The notes below the pieces were generated by a model. It ran no database searches. It saw only the letters and a list, made by a program, of their open reading frames with translations, and was not told the DNA's origin. From contig OZ242357.1 of the NCBI GenBank assembly GCA_965208815.1, forward strand, positions 1,984,001-2,048,000: a DNA stretch of 64,000 bases, given 5' to 3'. Below are positions 1-8,781 of this stretch, one piece after another. The DNA is from Bin55 sp009840545. Lineage in GTDB: Bacteria; Pseudomonadota; Gammaproteobacteria; Pseudomonadales; Azotimanducaceae. Made by a program: the position numbers and the translations under genes. Each line of letters starts with the position of its first letter. The first letter of the stretch is position 1.

Positions 1-2
1 AT

Positions 3-176
3 GGATCAGGAAAATCGAACAGGTTCCCGAAGAAGAACCCGAACCAACTCAGTGAAGATGGTTGGCACTTTCTGTCTGCATGGCCCAAGTACAAATGGAA
101 GGGACCAGCTGCTACAACGAAAGTCAAGAATCCTCAACACCTCTTAATCAACACCGTGGGTTTGATGTCGTGGTGA
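3..176 (+). other. Possible 3' end of a gene entering from the left
   Basis: The window opens in unknown context. One plus-strand frame is open from base 3 to a TGA at 174-176 and encodes 57 residues with a protein-like, Trp- and Lys-rich stretch (WHFLSAWPKYKWKG). A second frame from base 2 stops at 53-55 after an acidic tail (EQVPEEEPEPTQ) and could equally be a C-terminus. I cannot choose between them. The early GSGKS string in the first frame is not in a recognisable P-loop context. From 177 to 278 I see nothing. Confidence 0.2.
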
Positions 177-278
177 CCGCTACCGCTTATTGAGACAGTG
201 CACTCTCGTATGAAACCCACATATCAATGTGAACCGTATGTGGTAGCTTGGAATTCTCACTGTTGGTGGTTCTCCGAG

Positions 279-575
279 CTAAGTGCTTGAATCCTTGCTT
301 CCACCAACTTCTACTGTCACTATGCCACTCTTGGCAAAGAAATATATTAAGAGTCCGGTCGATATAGCGGCAAAAACTAGCACAAGCGTCTTGTACCAAG
401 TGACAATTCCTGTGATGTCACACGGTGTGATGTAGCAAAGTATGCCGAAGACACCCGACATCAACGTATCGACAACATCAAAAACAACGAATGGCACAAC
501 CAACAGCAACACTACACCACCAGTGAACAGAAGCACAGTGAGTAATTTTGATCCTGACGTCCCTTGGCGTGTCAC
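279..575 (-). CDS. Small membrane protein, two predicted TM helices
   Basis: This 98-residue protein is not recognised. It has a short basic N-terminus, a strongly hydrophobic helix at about residues 11-33, a loop containing two cysteines (CYITPCD), a second helix at about 60-82 and a short polar tail. Its start overlaps the stop of the upstream gene by four bases (ATGA), so the two are probably translated together and may form one membrane complex. No enzymatic motif is visible. The two-helix architecture and tight coupling make it likely to be real, but the function is unknown. Confidence 0.5.
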   Translation of the reverse strand: MTRQGTSGSKLLTVLLFTGGVVLLLVVPFVVFDVVDTLMSGVFGILCYITPCDITGIVTWYKTLVLVFAAISTGLLIYFFAKSGIVTVEVGGSKDSST

Positions 576-886
576 TTTAGAAATAGTCTACGGATTGCTA
601 AAACAAGGGCTGTGATCAATAAGGCTATCACTGTTCCTGCTCCAATTACCAGCACAAACCAAATCGAGACCGATTTGAAAAAAAAGTACAGGGAATCGAT
701 CAATTGACCCCACCCACCTTCGACATCTACTTGAGCTGTTCCAGATTCGCTCAAGATTGGTCGGAACCCGTCGCCAAGAATGTCGCACAGAAAGTACAAG
801 AGCAAGCCACCCGCCCACCACCAATTGGAGTTTTTCCAAAATTCACGTGCGGTGTGCTTGTGTCGGTCAGTGTGCAACTTACTCAT
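572..886 (-). CDS. Small membrane protein, two predicted TM helices
   Basis: This 104-residue protein is first in a two-gene unit with the gene ending at 279. The N-terminus is hydrophilic and His/Lys-rich. A Trp-rich helix (NWWWAGGLLLYFLCD) lies near residues 21-38 and a longer helix near 77-99, ending in a basic tail (AIRRLFLK). The region between the helices is about 40 residues, acidic in part. I recognise no family. The four-base overlap with its partner and similar topology suggest a paired membrane function; nothing in the sequence says which. Confidence 0.5.
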   Translation of the reverse strand: MSKLHTDRHKHTAREFWKNSNWWWAGGLLLYFLCDILGDGFRPILSESGTAQVDVEGGWGQLIDSLYFFFKSVSIWFVLVIGAGTVIALLITALVLAIRRLFLK

Positions 887-983
887 GAGATTGCTAAATG
901 CTACTAGTCGGGCTTAAGGTTGTTGTTGAGCCTTGTGGGAATGTGGGGACTCATTGAAGAGTACGGGGTTCAACTGTGGGAAC

Positions 984-2105
984 CTAAGGCTTTGTGTTCA
1001 GATTCACAACCTCGATAACACTTCCCGTTCCCACTACAAGTGTCTCGCCGTCACGGGATATATCAAAATCATGGATATTCGCATCAAATACAAACTCGTG
1101 AACCTGTTCACCCGTATCCAATCGATGAGCAACAAGCCGTTCAGCTTCTTCGGTTGACGAGGAAAAGACTAACTCCTCACCCGGAGAAATCATCAATTCA
1201 ACTACGCTTGAGCTGTGCTTGACGATGGACTTGGATGTGTCTGACGGTATATGAAGCGATTTCACAGTTCCGTCACGAAATCCAATAACCAGAATTTTCG
1301 CGTCGAACGAGATGTCGACTGTGCCAATCCCAACAGTATCACTTTCTATCCAATCCCTAACGACTTCACCAGACACAAGATCTATAAGAATGACTCTGCC
1401 GAGATGGTTATCTCCGACTTCTTCTTCATGCTCTTCAGACGTATGCTGCGAGAGGCCAATAGCCAATGTCGTTCCATCTCCAGACAGCGCTACTCTTCTT
1501 GAAGACAACGGAACATTACAAAGATTCGAGCCTGAGTAAGTCCACTCTCGCACCGATTTGCCTGTATCTGACTCGATTTGTTGGATCTGTACAACTCCAT
1601 TGTCACAGTCTAAGGAACTTCTAAGAATGTGCTTTCCGTTTCGCGAAAACTCAATCGAACCCGTCACATTTAGTCCCTTTACCAGAAATTTCCGTAGCCG
1701 CTTACACGTCTCTGTATCAAAAAAAACGAACTCGTGTGAGTACCCAAACCATGTTGAGGGGGGTTCGCTCCAACGGTCCAGCAGCAACAATTCACCATCG
1801 TGTGTGTAGTGTGGTGCTTGCGTTTTCAAGCTTGTGTTCCAGCTGCAGATTTCTTCGTTAGTGCTAATGTTCCTTGTAGTCACAAAATCAAAAGAGTGTC
1901 TTGCGGCGACCTCCTCCCCGTTCGGAGCAATGTCTACCAAGTAAATTTGCGCATTTTCCTTGTCTAGTATTCTCGGTTCCCAACTACAACCAACCAACAG
2001 AAACAGCGGAAGTACGAAACAAATCAGAAGCCTTGTCGCTGTGGATCGAAGAGATCCGAGCGGAGTTAGCTTCTCCATCGAACCGAATGGATGTGTCTTA
2101 GTCAA
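984..2105 (-). CDS. Lipoprotein with WD40/beta-propeller-like repeats
   Basis: The protein has 373 residues. The N-terminus carries a signal with lipobox LLVGC, so Cys40 is probably the lipidated residue. The rest reads as repeated beta-strand blades of WD40/YncE type, with recurring patterns such as SRDGETLVVGTGS and SFDAKILVIGFRDGTVKSL. This suggests a propeller anchored to a membrane as a binding or scaffold protein. The start is set at a TTG because AGGAG lies nine bases upstream; an in-frame ATG at 2078 would remove nine residues. The gene is divergent from the MORN-repeat gene at 2376 across a 270-bp spacer. The specific partner is unknown. Confidence 0.7.
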   Translation of the reverse strand: MTKTHPFGSMEKLTPLGSLRSTATRLLICFVLPLFLLVGCSWEPRILDKENAQIYLVDIAPNGEEVAARHSFDFVTTRNISTNEEICSWNTSLKTQAPHYTHDGELLLLDRWSEPPSTWFGYSHEFVFFDTETCKRLRKFLVKGLNVTGSIEFSRNGKHILRSSLDCDNGVVQIQQIESDTGKSVREWTYSGSNLCNVPLSSRRVALSGDGTTLAIGLSQHTSEEHEEEVGDNHLGRVILIDLVSGEVVRDWIESDTVGIGTVDISFDAKILVIGFRDGTVKSLHIPSDTSKSIVKHSSSVVELMISPGEELVFSSSTEEAERLVAHRLDTGEQVHEFVFDANIHDFDISRDGETLVVGTGSVIEVVNLNTKP

Positions 2106-2375
2106 CGAAAAGAACTCCTAATGAGATTGAACGCACTCTCCTAGGTCTCACAAAATCCAATCGAAAGCACCGTAGGGCAGTTATTTGTTATGCCCGTTGA
2201 TCCATACTCCTCTAAACGTCTTCGGAGTTTCGCCGTTCTCATCAATGCTTGTATCTACGTCGACGATTAGCTAGATCAACATAAACGGAGACTCAAGCAA
2301 AAATCCACACTTCTTCATCCATTCCTGCAATATTGACCAATAGCATGAGCAGCGCCACCGATTGGGAACAAAACC

Positions 2376-4355
2376 ATGGACGAACGTTTCCCGCTAAGAC
2401 GCATATTCTCTGGTTCGTGTGTGCTGCAATTCTATATTGGACTTCTCGTATTTACAGTTGAGTGCTATGCCGAAACTAGATCTGTCGATGCCATCAATGG
2501 TGAGCACCAAGCCGGTATCGACTCTAGTAGCGATCAAAACAACTCATGCCAACTGCATGCGAAGGGTGTTTGGGAAGGTCAAAACCTCTTTCGAGAGCTT
2601 TCTGAAGCTATGCCGATGTACGTTGGAGTCGTGAGTGCTGGATTCCACGTTGCTCACACATCAGAAGAAGACAAGAATGCTGAATCCAAGTGCGTGAACT
2701 CTACAAGCGACGACTCTTGCTGGCTTGCACTCGAGAGAAGTACCGAAGACACAAAATGGAGTCTTGCATCCGCCAGAAACACATCCATTTCATTCCAAGG
2801 TCAATCCAAGTGTGCGAATGGAAACCTCTCCGGATCAGGAACGACTACATGGCAATGGACTACAAAATCTGAGCTGAGGATTGTTATTGGAGAGGGTAAA
2901 TGGCGCAAGGGCAAACAACAGGGACGTTGGAAGTTCCAGCTGCTTTCAGTTCCTTGTGTTGGGTTGACGCACACAGAGTGCAGATTGAATGCTGAGGACT
3001 CGGACGTGGCGGACAGATTTAAGAGCGGCTCAATTCTCCTGCCAAAATACGTGACCACGCTCGAGGGTCGCTACAAGAGTGGAGCAAAATCGGGAATTTG
3101 GAAAGCGGAATTCAACAACGGTGACGCCGCAGAAATCCCTTACTTAAATGACTTGAAACATGGGTCGCAGACCTACACCAAAGTAGCTTCCCTGACTTCG
3201 CCACTCGAACAATTGACCGTTAGCTATGAAATTCCCTGGGTTGAAGGCAGGAAACACGGGCGACAGGTCATGGAGAATACACTCGGCGAGTTCGAGGAAA
3301 CTTCATGGGCACGAGGAGTGGTCCACGGAGAGTCAGTCTTTAGTTGGGCGACTGGGGAACGTGAGACCATTTCTTGGGTGAATGGACTGCAGCATGAAGC
3401 TTCTGTCTTATCCTGGCCTGATGGTAGCCGTCTTACGACTCTCTACGATTTTGGAATAAAAATCGGCTACGAAGTCTTGAGTTTGTTGCCTCAAAGTGGA
3501 GCCGACTCTATTGGTCTTAGGTCAAGATACCATCCAGATAAACACAGCTACTTGTTTGATGGCCGTGTCAACATGATGGAAGCAGAACGAACTATCACAC
3601 GCAAGCTTAACGGACCCAAACACGGTGTAGAAGTCTTTCTACTTCCCATTTACGGGAGGCGCAGTTTCAGCCCGTACTCCGAGGGAGAGGTTCACGGTAC
3701 ATCCATTATTGCCATGGAAGACGTAGCCGACTCATACCATTTCTTGCATCAAGAGGAAAGCCGCATGCGGAGCATGAGCATACATGGGCAAAAAATCGGA
3801 ATGTCTGTCTTAATTGCAGCAGACGGCTTTCGACAGGAAACGCGTTACGCAGGAGGCGACAATCGAGATCGCTTTGTAATTGAATCGTCGGCAGACGGCA
3901 ATTATCGAGGCCGTCTCCCCAATAGGATAGGATTTCAAATAAACACAAGCATCCGCTGTTGGCATGACAACATTCCGTGGTTTAATGAGGAAATGCAAGG
4001 AGTAGATGTGTATAGGTGGCTAGATGGGAGGTTGGGACCCTATACATGGAAGTTTGTATCGTGGCATGGCCCGATGTCATCTACCGAGCCAAATGGTCTC
4101 TGCTTGGAAACTCCATACGATCGCGGCGAAAAGAGCGGGATCGAAGTACAAACTCAAACTAACGGTTTTAAGGCACACATCCCAATGAGGGGTCGCCACA
4201 TTGCAGGTCCAATCGTAGTCTTTCGACCAGATGGTAGTAGAAGGGAAATACCGTACGAATCCGGCCGAAAGCACGGAGTCGTCTACGACATCTCCGCTTC
4301 CGGAGACAAGTCAAGAGTGGAAGAATACAACCGAGGATCACTTGTTACTCCGTAG
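2376..4355 (+). CDS. Exported MORN-repeat (YwqK-like) protein
   Basis: A hydrophobic segment near residues 16-32 (VLQFYIGLLVFTVECYAET) acts as a signal peptide, so the 659-residue product is probably periplasmic or surface exposed. From about residue 180 onward it contains many irregular MORN_2-like units with the core G-x-K-x-G followed by W/Y and polar residues, for example GKWRKGKQQGRWKF, GRYKSGAKSGIWKAEF and EGRKHGRQVME. Such repeats form extended beta hairpins and occur in YwqK-type proteins of unclear role. Cysteines are mostly in the N-terminal half. There is no catalytic motif. The upstream Shine-Dalgarno sequence is weak. The repeat assignment is solid; the function is open. Confidence 0.7.
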   Translation: MDERFPLRRIFSGSCVLQFYIGLLVFTVECYAETRSVDAINGEHQAGIDSSSDQNNSCQLHAKGVWEGQNLFRELSEAMPMYVGVVSAGFHVAHTSEEDKNAESKCVNSTSDDSCWLALERSTEDTKWSLASARNTSISFQGQSKCANGNLSGSGTTTWQWTTKSELRIVIGEGKWRKGKQQGRWKFQLLSVPCVGLTHTECRLNAEDSDVADRFKSGSILLPKYVTTLEGRYKSGAKSGIWKAEFNNGDAAEIPYLNDLKHGSQTYTKVASLTSPLEQLTVSYEIPWVEGRKHGRQVMENTLGEFEETSWARGVVHGESVFSWATGERETISWVNGLQHEASVLSWPDGSRLTTLYDFGIKIGYEVLSLLPQSGADSIGLRSRYHPDKHSYLFDGRVNMMEAERTITRKLNGPKHGVEVFLLPIYGRRSFSPYSEGEVHGTSIIAMEDVADSYHFLHQEESRMRSMSIHGQKIGMSVLIAADGFRQETRYAGGDNRDRFVIESSADGNYRGRLPNRIGFQINTSIRCWHDNIPWFNEEMQGVDVYRWLDGRLGPYTWKFVSWHGPMSSTEPNGLCLETPYDRGEKSGIEVQTQTNGFKAHIPMRGRHIAGPIVVFRPDGSRREIPYESGRKHGVVYDISASGDKSRVEEYNRGSLVTP

Positions 4356-4449
4356 GTTTTGAGATGCATCGGTGATCATCAAGTACAAGTGCCTAACAGT
4401 CGATTATTCTTAGCAGCAATCTCACGATCGCCGCCTACCTTAGATTGAA

Positions 4450-5031
4450 ATGACCTTTACTTTCCAATACATCAAGACACAATCTTCATTTCAAGAGACC
4501 TATCTTCACATCTCCGAAGACAACGACTCTTTGCTGGCCCCGGCCCACCGATGGGGAGCATTTCTCGGTTTGTTCGGTTTGGGCTCAAACGAGTTTTTCC
4601 TTGTGACCACTGGAAATACCTCCGCCGTCGACGCAAGACTTCGAGAAGTAGAAAGCATCGAGTCGGTTCGCTCCATCGAATTGGAGCCAACGGTGCGACC
4701 GACTACAGAATCCGCCGTGACTCGAGAAGGTCTGTATGTGTTCCGGTTCTTCGGAGTACATAACAAGGACGTCGATAGAATTGCGGAACTGTCGGCAGAA
4801 GCTTGGACCTACTTCGAGGTTGCCGAGGAATATCAAGCCGAACCGCAAGCATTGTTCTGCGAAGTAGATAGATCTAAGCAAAACGGATTAATGCTTCTCG
4901 TGACCTGGTACGACGGATTGAACTCATGGCAGATCTCACGAAGACCACCTCCTGAAGCGGCCGCAAACTTTAGGGAGCGAGCAACCCTCACCCATTACAC
5001 AAAGCCTTTTGCCACGCGTTTATTGACGTAG
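4450..5031 (+). CDS. NIPSNAP-like alpha/beta barrel protein
   Basis: This 193-residue soluble protein has no signal peptide. The second half (YVFRFFGVHNKDVDRIAELS onward, then LLVTWYDGLNSW and a final FRERATLTHYTKPFATRLL) follows the pattern of NIPSNAP/dimeric alpha-beta barrel proteins, and the first half could be a degenerate second copy of the fold. Proteins of this type often accompany lipid-oxidation genes, and the convergent neighbour is a CYP153 P450. I see no catalytic signature. The assignment rests on pattern recall and is tentative; the open frame and protein-like composition are clear. Confidence 0.5.
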   Translation: MTFTFQYIKTQSSFQETYLHISEDNDSLLAPAHRWGAFLGLFGLGSNEFFLVTTGNTSAVDARLREVESIESVRSIELEPTVRPTTESAVTREGLYVFRFFGVHNKDVDRIAELSAEAWTYFEVAEEYQAEPQALFCEVDRSKQNGLMLLVTWYDGLNSWQISRRPPPEAAANFRERATLTHYTKPFATRLLT

Positions 5032-5093
5032 TGCGAACGTTGCAGTTGGCCAAAAGAGCTTACCGGATTGGATCGGTTTCGACTTGCAGACTC

Positions 5094-6437
5094 TTACTTG
5101 GAGTGTACTTTGACCGGTAGACTCTTAATGCTGTGCAAAAAGCTCGACCAAACGTAGACGGGATCTCCAACTACTTCCACACGTTCAAATCGGCTTTCAA
5201 TTTCCTCCCACAGAACTCTCAACTGCATCTCTGCAAGTCTGTAGCCGACACACCGATGAATGCCGAAGCCAAACGCCAAGTGATTTCGTGCATTCTCACG
5301 GTCAATCCGAAAAGTGTCCGCACCTTCAATAGCGTCGGAGTCTCGGTTTCCGGAGATGTACCACATCGCGAACCGGTCTCCTTGGCGAATTGACTTACCC
5401 CCAAACTCGCAATCTCGAAGTGCGGTGCGCGCCATGTGGGCAATTGGAGATTGGAATCGAACAATCTCCGAAACCATATTGGGTACTAGACTTGGATTGT
5501 CCTGTAGTTTCTCGTATTCCGAAGGATATTGGTTGAGGAACAACACGCCTCCGGAAATGGAATTGCGTGTTGTATCGTTGCCGCCGACTATCAAGAGAAG
5601 GATATTCCCCAAAAGTTCGTTAGGCGGCATTTCGCGTGTGGCTTCACCTTGAGCGAGCAAAGAGATCAAGTCATTCCCAGGTTCACTCTCCCGCTTTCGT
5701 CGTTCAAAAACCTCTCCAAAGTACTCGTGACACTTCCACAACTCTTGAAATGCTTCCCCCATCGACGAGTACACCAATGGATTCGCAGCATTCTGGACAG
5801 TGTCGGACCAATGGATTAGCTTCATGCGATCTTCTTGGGGGATGTCAAACAGTGTGGCCAACATGCGTGCGGTCAAATCAATTGACACCGTTGGGACCCA
5901 ATCAAACTCCTTCCCCACAGGAATTGAGTCCAATATGTCCACCACGCGTTCGCGGATCAGCGGCTCCATATGCTGTAGTGAGCGTTGCAAGAATAGAGGT
6001 TGAACTACGCTTCGTTGCTCCCCATGTTTCGGAGGATCCATCATGATGAACATGGGCAGGTTAACCGTGGGGTCCGGTTGGTCCGTGTCGTAGGGCTTTC
6101 CGCCGATCGTAATTCCTCCGTGTCTCTGCTCAGACGAGAAAGTGTCATAAGCCTTCTCCATCTCGACAATGTCACGGTACTTTGTGACACACCAAAACGG
6201 CCCATACATGCTGTCATTCACGTGGTGAACGGGATCTTCCCTACGTAGCCGAGCGAAATAAGGGTGGACGGTATCGGATTCGAACAAGCTTGGATGTGAC
6301 GGGTCTAGTTGCTCAATGGGAATGTCTGATGGATCTCGACTGGGATCAATCGCATACTTTGCACGGATTTCTTCGTTCGTAATGGCAAAGCGTTCACTGA
6401 TGGGTACATTGCTGTCGATCTGTTGACTCTCGCTCAT
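5094..6437 (-). CDS. Cytochrome P450, CYP153-like terminal hydroxylase
   Basis: This is a 447-residue soluble class I P450. The I-helix oxygen-binding motif GGNDTT is at residues 285-290, the ExxR pair at E324/R327 and the haem-thiolate motif FGFGIHRCVG has Cys396. The stretches LLIVGGNDTTRNS and VSEIVRFQSP and the domain order closely resemble CYP153, whose members hydroxylate the terminal carbon of alkanes and fatty acids using ferredoxin and ferredoxin reductase. No redox partner gene is next to it. The acyl-CoA dehydrogenase at 6566-7711 is upstream on the same strand, which fits oxidation of the product as a fatty acid. The exact substrate cannot be read from sequence. Confidence 0.88.
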   Translation of the reverse strand: MSESQQIDSNVPISERFAITNEEIRAKYAIDPSRDPSDIPIEQLDPSHPSLFESDTVHPYFARLRREDPVHHVNDSMYGPFWCVTKYRDIVEMEKAYDTFSSEQRHGGITIGGKPYDTDQPDPTVNLPMFIMMDPPKHGEQRSVVQPLFLQRSLQHMEPLIRERVVDILDSIPVGKEFDWVPTVSIDLTARMLATLFDIPQEDRMKLIHWSDTVQNAANPLVYSSMGEAFQELWKCHEYFGEVFERRKRESEPGNDLISLLAQGEATREMPPNELLGNILLLIVGGNDTTRNSISGGVLFLNQYPSEYEKLQDNPSLVPNMVSEIVRFQSPIAHMARTALRDCEFGGKSIRQGDRFAMWYISGNRDSDAIEGADTFRIDRENARNHLAFGFGIHRCVGYRLAEMQLRVLWEEIESRFERVEVVGDPVYVWSSFLHSIKSLPVKVHSK

Positions 6438-6565
6438 AGGGTCGAAATACCTCTAGTTTGTATGGACTTGATAGCTCGGTCCACTTAGACAGGTAAGAAC
6501 AATGCTCGTTGAACAGAGAACTTCATGCGGCAAGTCACACTTTCGACTCAAGATGAACTTTGGGG

Positions 6566-7711
6566 CTAATACCCTTGCAGTTCTCCGTAACGATTGCGGT
6601 GGAAGTTCACATCTCCAAAGGTCTGTTCTGTGACTGCAGCGCGTTTTAAGAAGAATCCAATATCAAACTCATCCGTCATGCCAATTCCGCCGTGCATCTG
6701 AATTCCTTCACGAGACACTGTGTGAAACATTTCGCCGACCTTTGACTTGGCTAGGCTAGCCAAGACTGCAACGTCGCTTGCCTCCCGCTTTTCGTCCAGT
6801 GCTGTCAAAGCTTCGAGGACTACCGACTTTGAGAGTTCCACTTCGCAGAACATATTTGCGGCGCGATGCTTTAGAGCTTGGAAAGAACCAATTGGTACAC
6901 CAAACTGCACTCGTTCCTTCAAGTATTGGATAGTTCGGTCAAAGCACTCTTGAGCACTTCCAAGCATTTCTGCCGAGATGCCGATTCGAGCGATGTCCAA
7001 TGTGGGGTCCAGCACATCCGCCCCACAACCAACCTCACCAAGTACACAGTCACCGCCAACCGAAACACTTTCAAATTCGATATTTGCGGCATTTCGGCTA
7101 TCGACCATGAAAGTTCGCGTCACGACAATTCCATCGGTTTCCCTATCCACGACAAATAGCGTCAATCCATCGCGGTCACCTACCTCACCCGATGTTCGAG
7201 CCACCACGATTAGCTTATTAGCGACATGGCCGTCGAGGACAAACGTCTTCTTGCCCGAAAGCGAATATCCGTCCGCGTCTCCTGAAGCGCGGAGTGAGAC
7301 ACCGTACGGGCTATGTTTGTGAGACTCTTCTAAAGCCAAAGCCATGAGAATTTCACCGTTCGCGATCTTTGGCAAGAGTTCCGATTTCTGGTCGTCCGAT
7401 CCGCCTAGGTCGATAGCAGTTCCACAAACCCACACAGTGCTGAACAACGGGCTGGCAGCAAGAGTTCGCCCTGTCTCCTCAGTTACAACACCAAGGCCTT
7501 TATATCCAAAGTCCAACCCACCATAGTTCTCAGGAAATGGAATTGCCGCCCACCCGAGTTCTACCATCGCCTTCCAAGTTTCTTCGTCGAATCCTGTTGG
7601 ACTCTCGTCGTCTCTCAGTTTTCTCAGCTGGGAAATGGGAGCCTTTTCGCTGCAGAATTCCTTTGCCGTGTCTTTGAGGATGTTCTGATCTTCGGTAAGA
7701 ATCATTGGCAT
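6566..7711 (-). CDS. Acyl-CoA dehydrogenase
   Basis: The 381-residue protein has the three-part acyl-CoA dehydrogenase fold: a helical N-terminal domain (ILKDTAKEFC, then PFPENYGGLDFGYKGLGVV), a beta middle domain (MALALEESHKHSPYGVSLRA) and a helical C-terminal domain with the FAD/dimer signature MHGGIGMTDEFDIGFFLKRA. It catalyses FAD-dependent alpha,beta-dehydrogenation of an acyl-CoA, passing electrons to ETF. The middle domain is more divergent than in classic short/medium-chain enzymes, resembling the FadE types used for branched or steroid-side-chain CoAs. It lies 128 bp upstream of the CYP153 gene on the same strand and may be co-transcribed. Substrate unknown. Confidence 0.88.
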   Translation of the reverse strand: MPMILTEDQNILKDTAKEFCSEKAPISQLRKLRDDESPTGFDEETWKAMVELGWAAIPFPENYGGLDFGYKGLGVVTEETGRTLAASPLFSTVWVCGTAIDLGGSDDQKSELLPKIANGEILMALALEESHKHSPYGVSLRASGDADGYSLSGKKTFVLDGHVANKLIVVARTSGEVGDRDGLTLFVVDRETDGIVVTRTFMVDSRNAANIEFESVSVGGDCVLGEVGCGADVLDPTLDIARIGISAEMLGSAQECFDRTIQYLKERVQFGVPIGSFQALKHRAANMFCEVELSKSVVLEALTALDEKREASDVAVLASLAKSKVGEMFHTVSREGIQMHGGIGMTDEFDIGFFLKRAAVTEQTFGDVNFHRNRYGELQGY

Positions 7712-7873
7712 TTGAGCTTCTCCTGCCCTGCATCAAATGAGCTCCCTTGCCCCTGGCGTTCCTGGAGGACACGGTCTCACTGCCGATTCAATTGCCTCCG
7801 TCGGGAGCACGACAAATTTTCGAAATCTGTCGATCAGAAGCTAATTGTAACTATGAACAAGCCGCTGCTTAGT

Positions 7874-8629
7874 CTAGTTCAAGGAGGTCAATAGAAACGC
7901 CTGCACTTGATCAAGATCTCCATCCAATATCGCCATTTCGGACTGTGTGGTCACCGATCCCAACCAACTGTCAAGATCATTGATATCAACGAATGAAATG
8001 ACCGAAATGAGGTTAGGGTCAAAGTTTTTCTTTCCGGTTAATGTCAATGTTTTCTCTGCAAGAACTACCTCTAATTCCTTGTGCTCTTCAAGGGTGCTAG
8101 CAATAACTGATGCCACCTCGTCAGCTTGATCAGCATATTGTGTCTCCATAAGCAACATCAAATATGAACGTTGGTAGTCTAAGTCCCATTCTGCCTGGAT
8201 TGCGATCTCCACTGAATCACGAAGAATGGACGCATTGGCAGACTGTAGGTTTCGATAACGCAAGCTTGTTGCTAAGTCCGAAAAGTCTTTGCCTCGATCG
8301 ACCTCGTATACAAACACTTGCTGCCAATCAGTTCTCGAGTTGCAAAGCTCATCAAATCTCGCAGCTGATACCCTTGGAACCCTTCCTCCATGACTCTCCA
8401 CAAGATTGGTTAGAGGTGTGTGAACACCGGCAAGGTAGTCATCGGTCTCTACATAGTCATAGAGAGTGTTCAGTCGGATTATGGTGAGGGGAGCACTTTG
8501 CCATTCGCGACTCAACACGAAGCGTCCAAAGTTGGAGCCGATGGCTAGATTGTCCAGCAGCAGCCAAACGCAGAGAACAACAACCACGCAAATGATGATC
8601 CACTTTCTTTGAGGGGTCACTACCTTCAC
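7874..8629 (-). CDS. Membrane-anchored protein of unknown function
   Basis: The 251-residue protein begins with a basic stretch and one strong hydrophobic helix at about residues 9-26 (WIIICVVVVLCVWLLLDNL), which is a signal anchor. The remaining 225 residues are mixed alpha/beta and acidic. The last third (NLISVISFVDINDLDSWLGS) resembles a ferredoxin-like/DUF1330-type dimeric barrel, but I would not assign a family on that. It is divergent from the enoyl-CoA hydratase gene at 8782, sharing a 152-bp spacer that contains a perfect palindrome at 8732-8748. Confidence 0.55.
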   Translation of the reverse strand: MKVVTPQRKWIIICVVVVLCVWLLLDNLAIGSNFGRFVLSREWQSAPLTIIRLNTLYDYVETDDYLAGVHTPLTNLVESHGGRVPRVSAARFDELCNSRTDWQQVFVYEVDRGKDFSDLATSLRYRNLQSANASILRDSVEIAIQAEWDLDYQRSYLMLLMETQYADQADEVASVIASTLEEHKELEVVLAEKTLTLTGKKNFDPNLISVISFVDINDLDSWLGSVTTQSEMAILDGDLDQVQAFLLTSLN

Positions 8630-8731
8630 TCACACTTCATGGTCAGGGCACTTGTCTTGTGTTTGGCCCGTCATGGACATAGGCATATTGCCAAAAAAGT
8701 TCTGAGCCATTAGACCGTGTTGCTACCCCAA

Positions 8732-8748
8732 ATAACCCAACGGGTTAT
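8732..8748. promoter_or_regulatory. 17-bp palindrome, candidate operator
   Basis: ATAACCC-AAC-GGGTTAT is a perfect 7-bp inverted repeat with a 3-bp centre. It sits 34 bp upstream of the enoyl-CoA hydratase start and 103 bp upstream of the divergent gene. The size and symmetry fit a dimeric repressor such as a TetR-family fatty-acid regulator, but no regulator gene is adjacent, so this is inference from position and symmetry only. Confidence 0.45.
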
Positions 8749-8781
8749 GATTTTCGGACGCAATCCTCAATTGGAAGCCAC

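Noticed and set aside
6..17. GSGKS string as a Walker A motif at the window start
   Set aside because: There is no upstream sequence, and the following residues (NRFPKKNPNQ) do not fit a P-loop helix.
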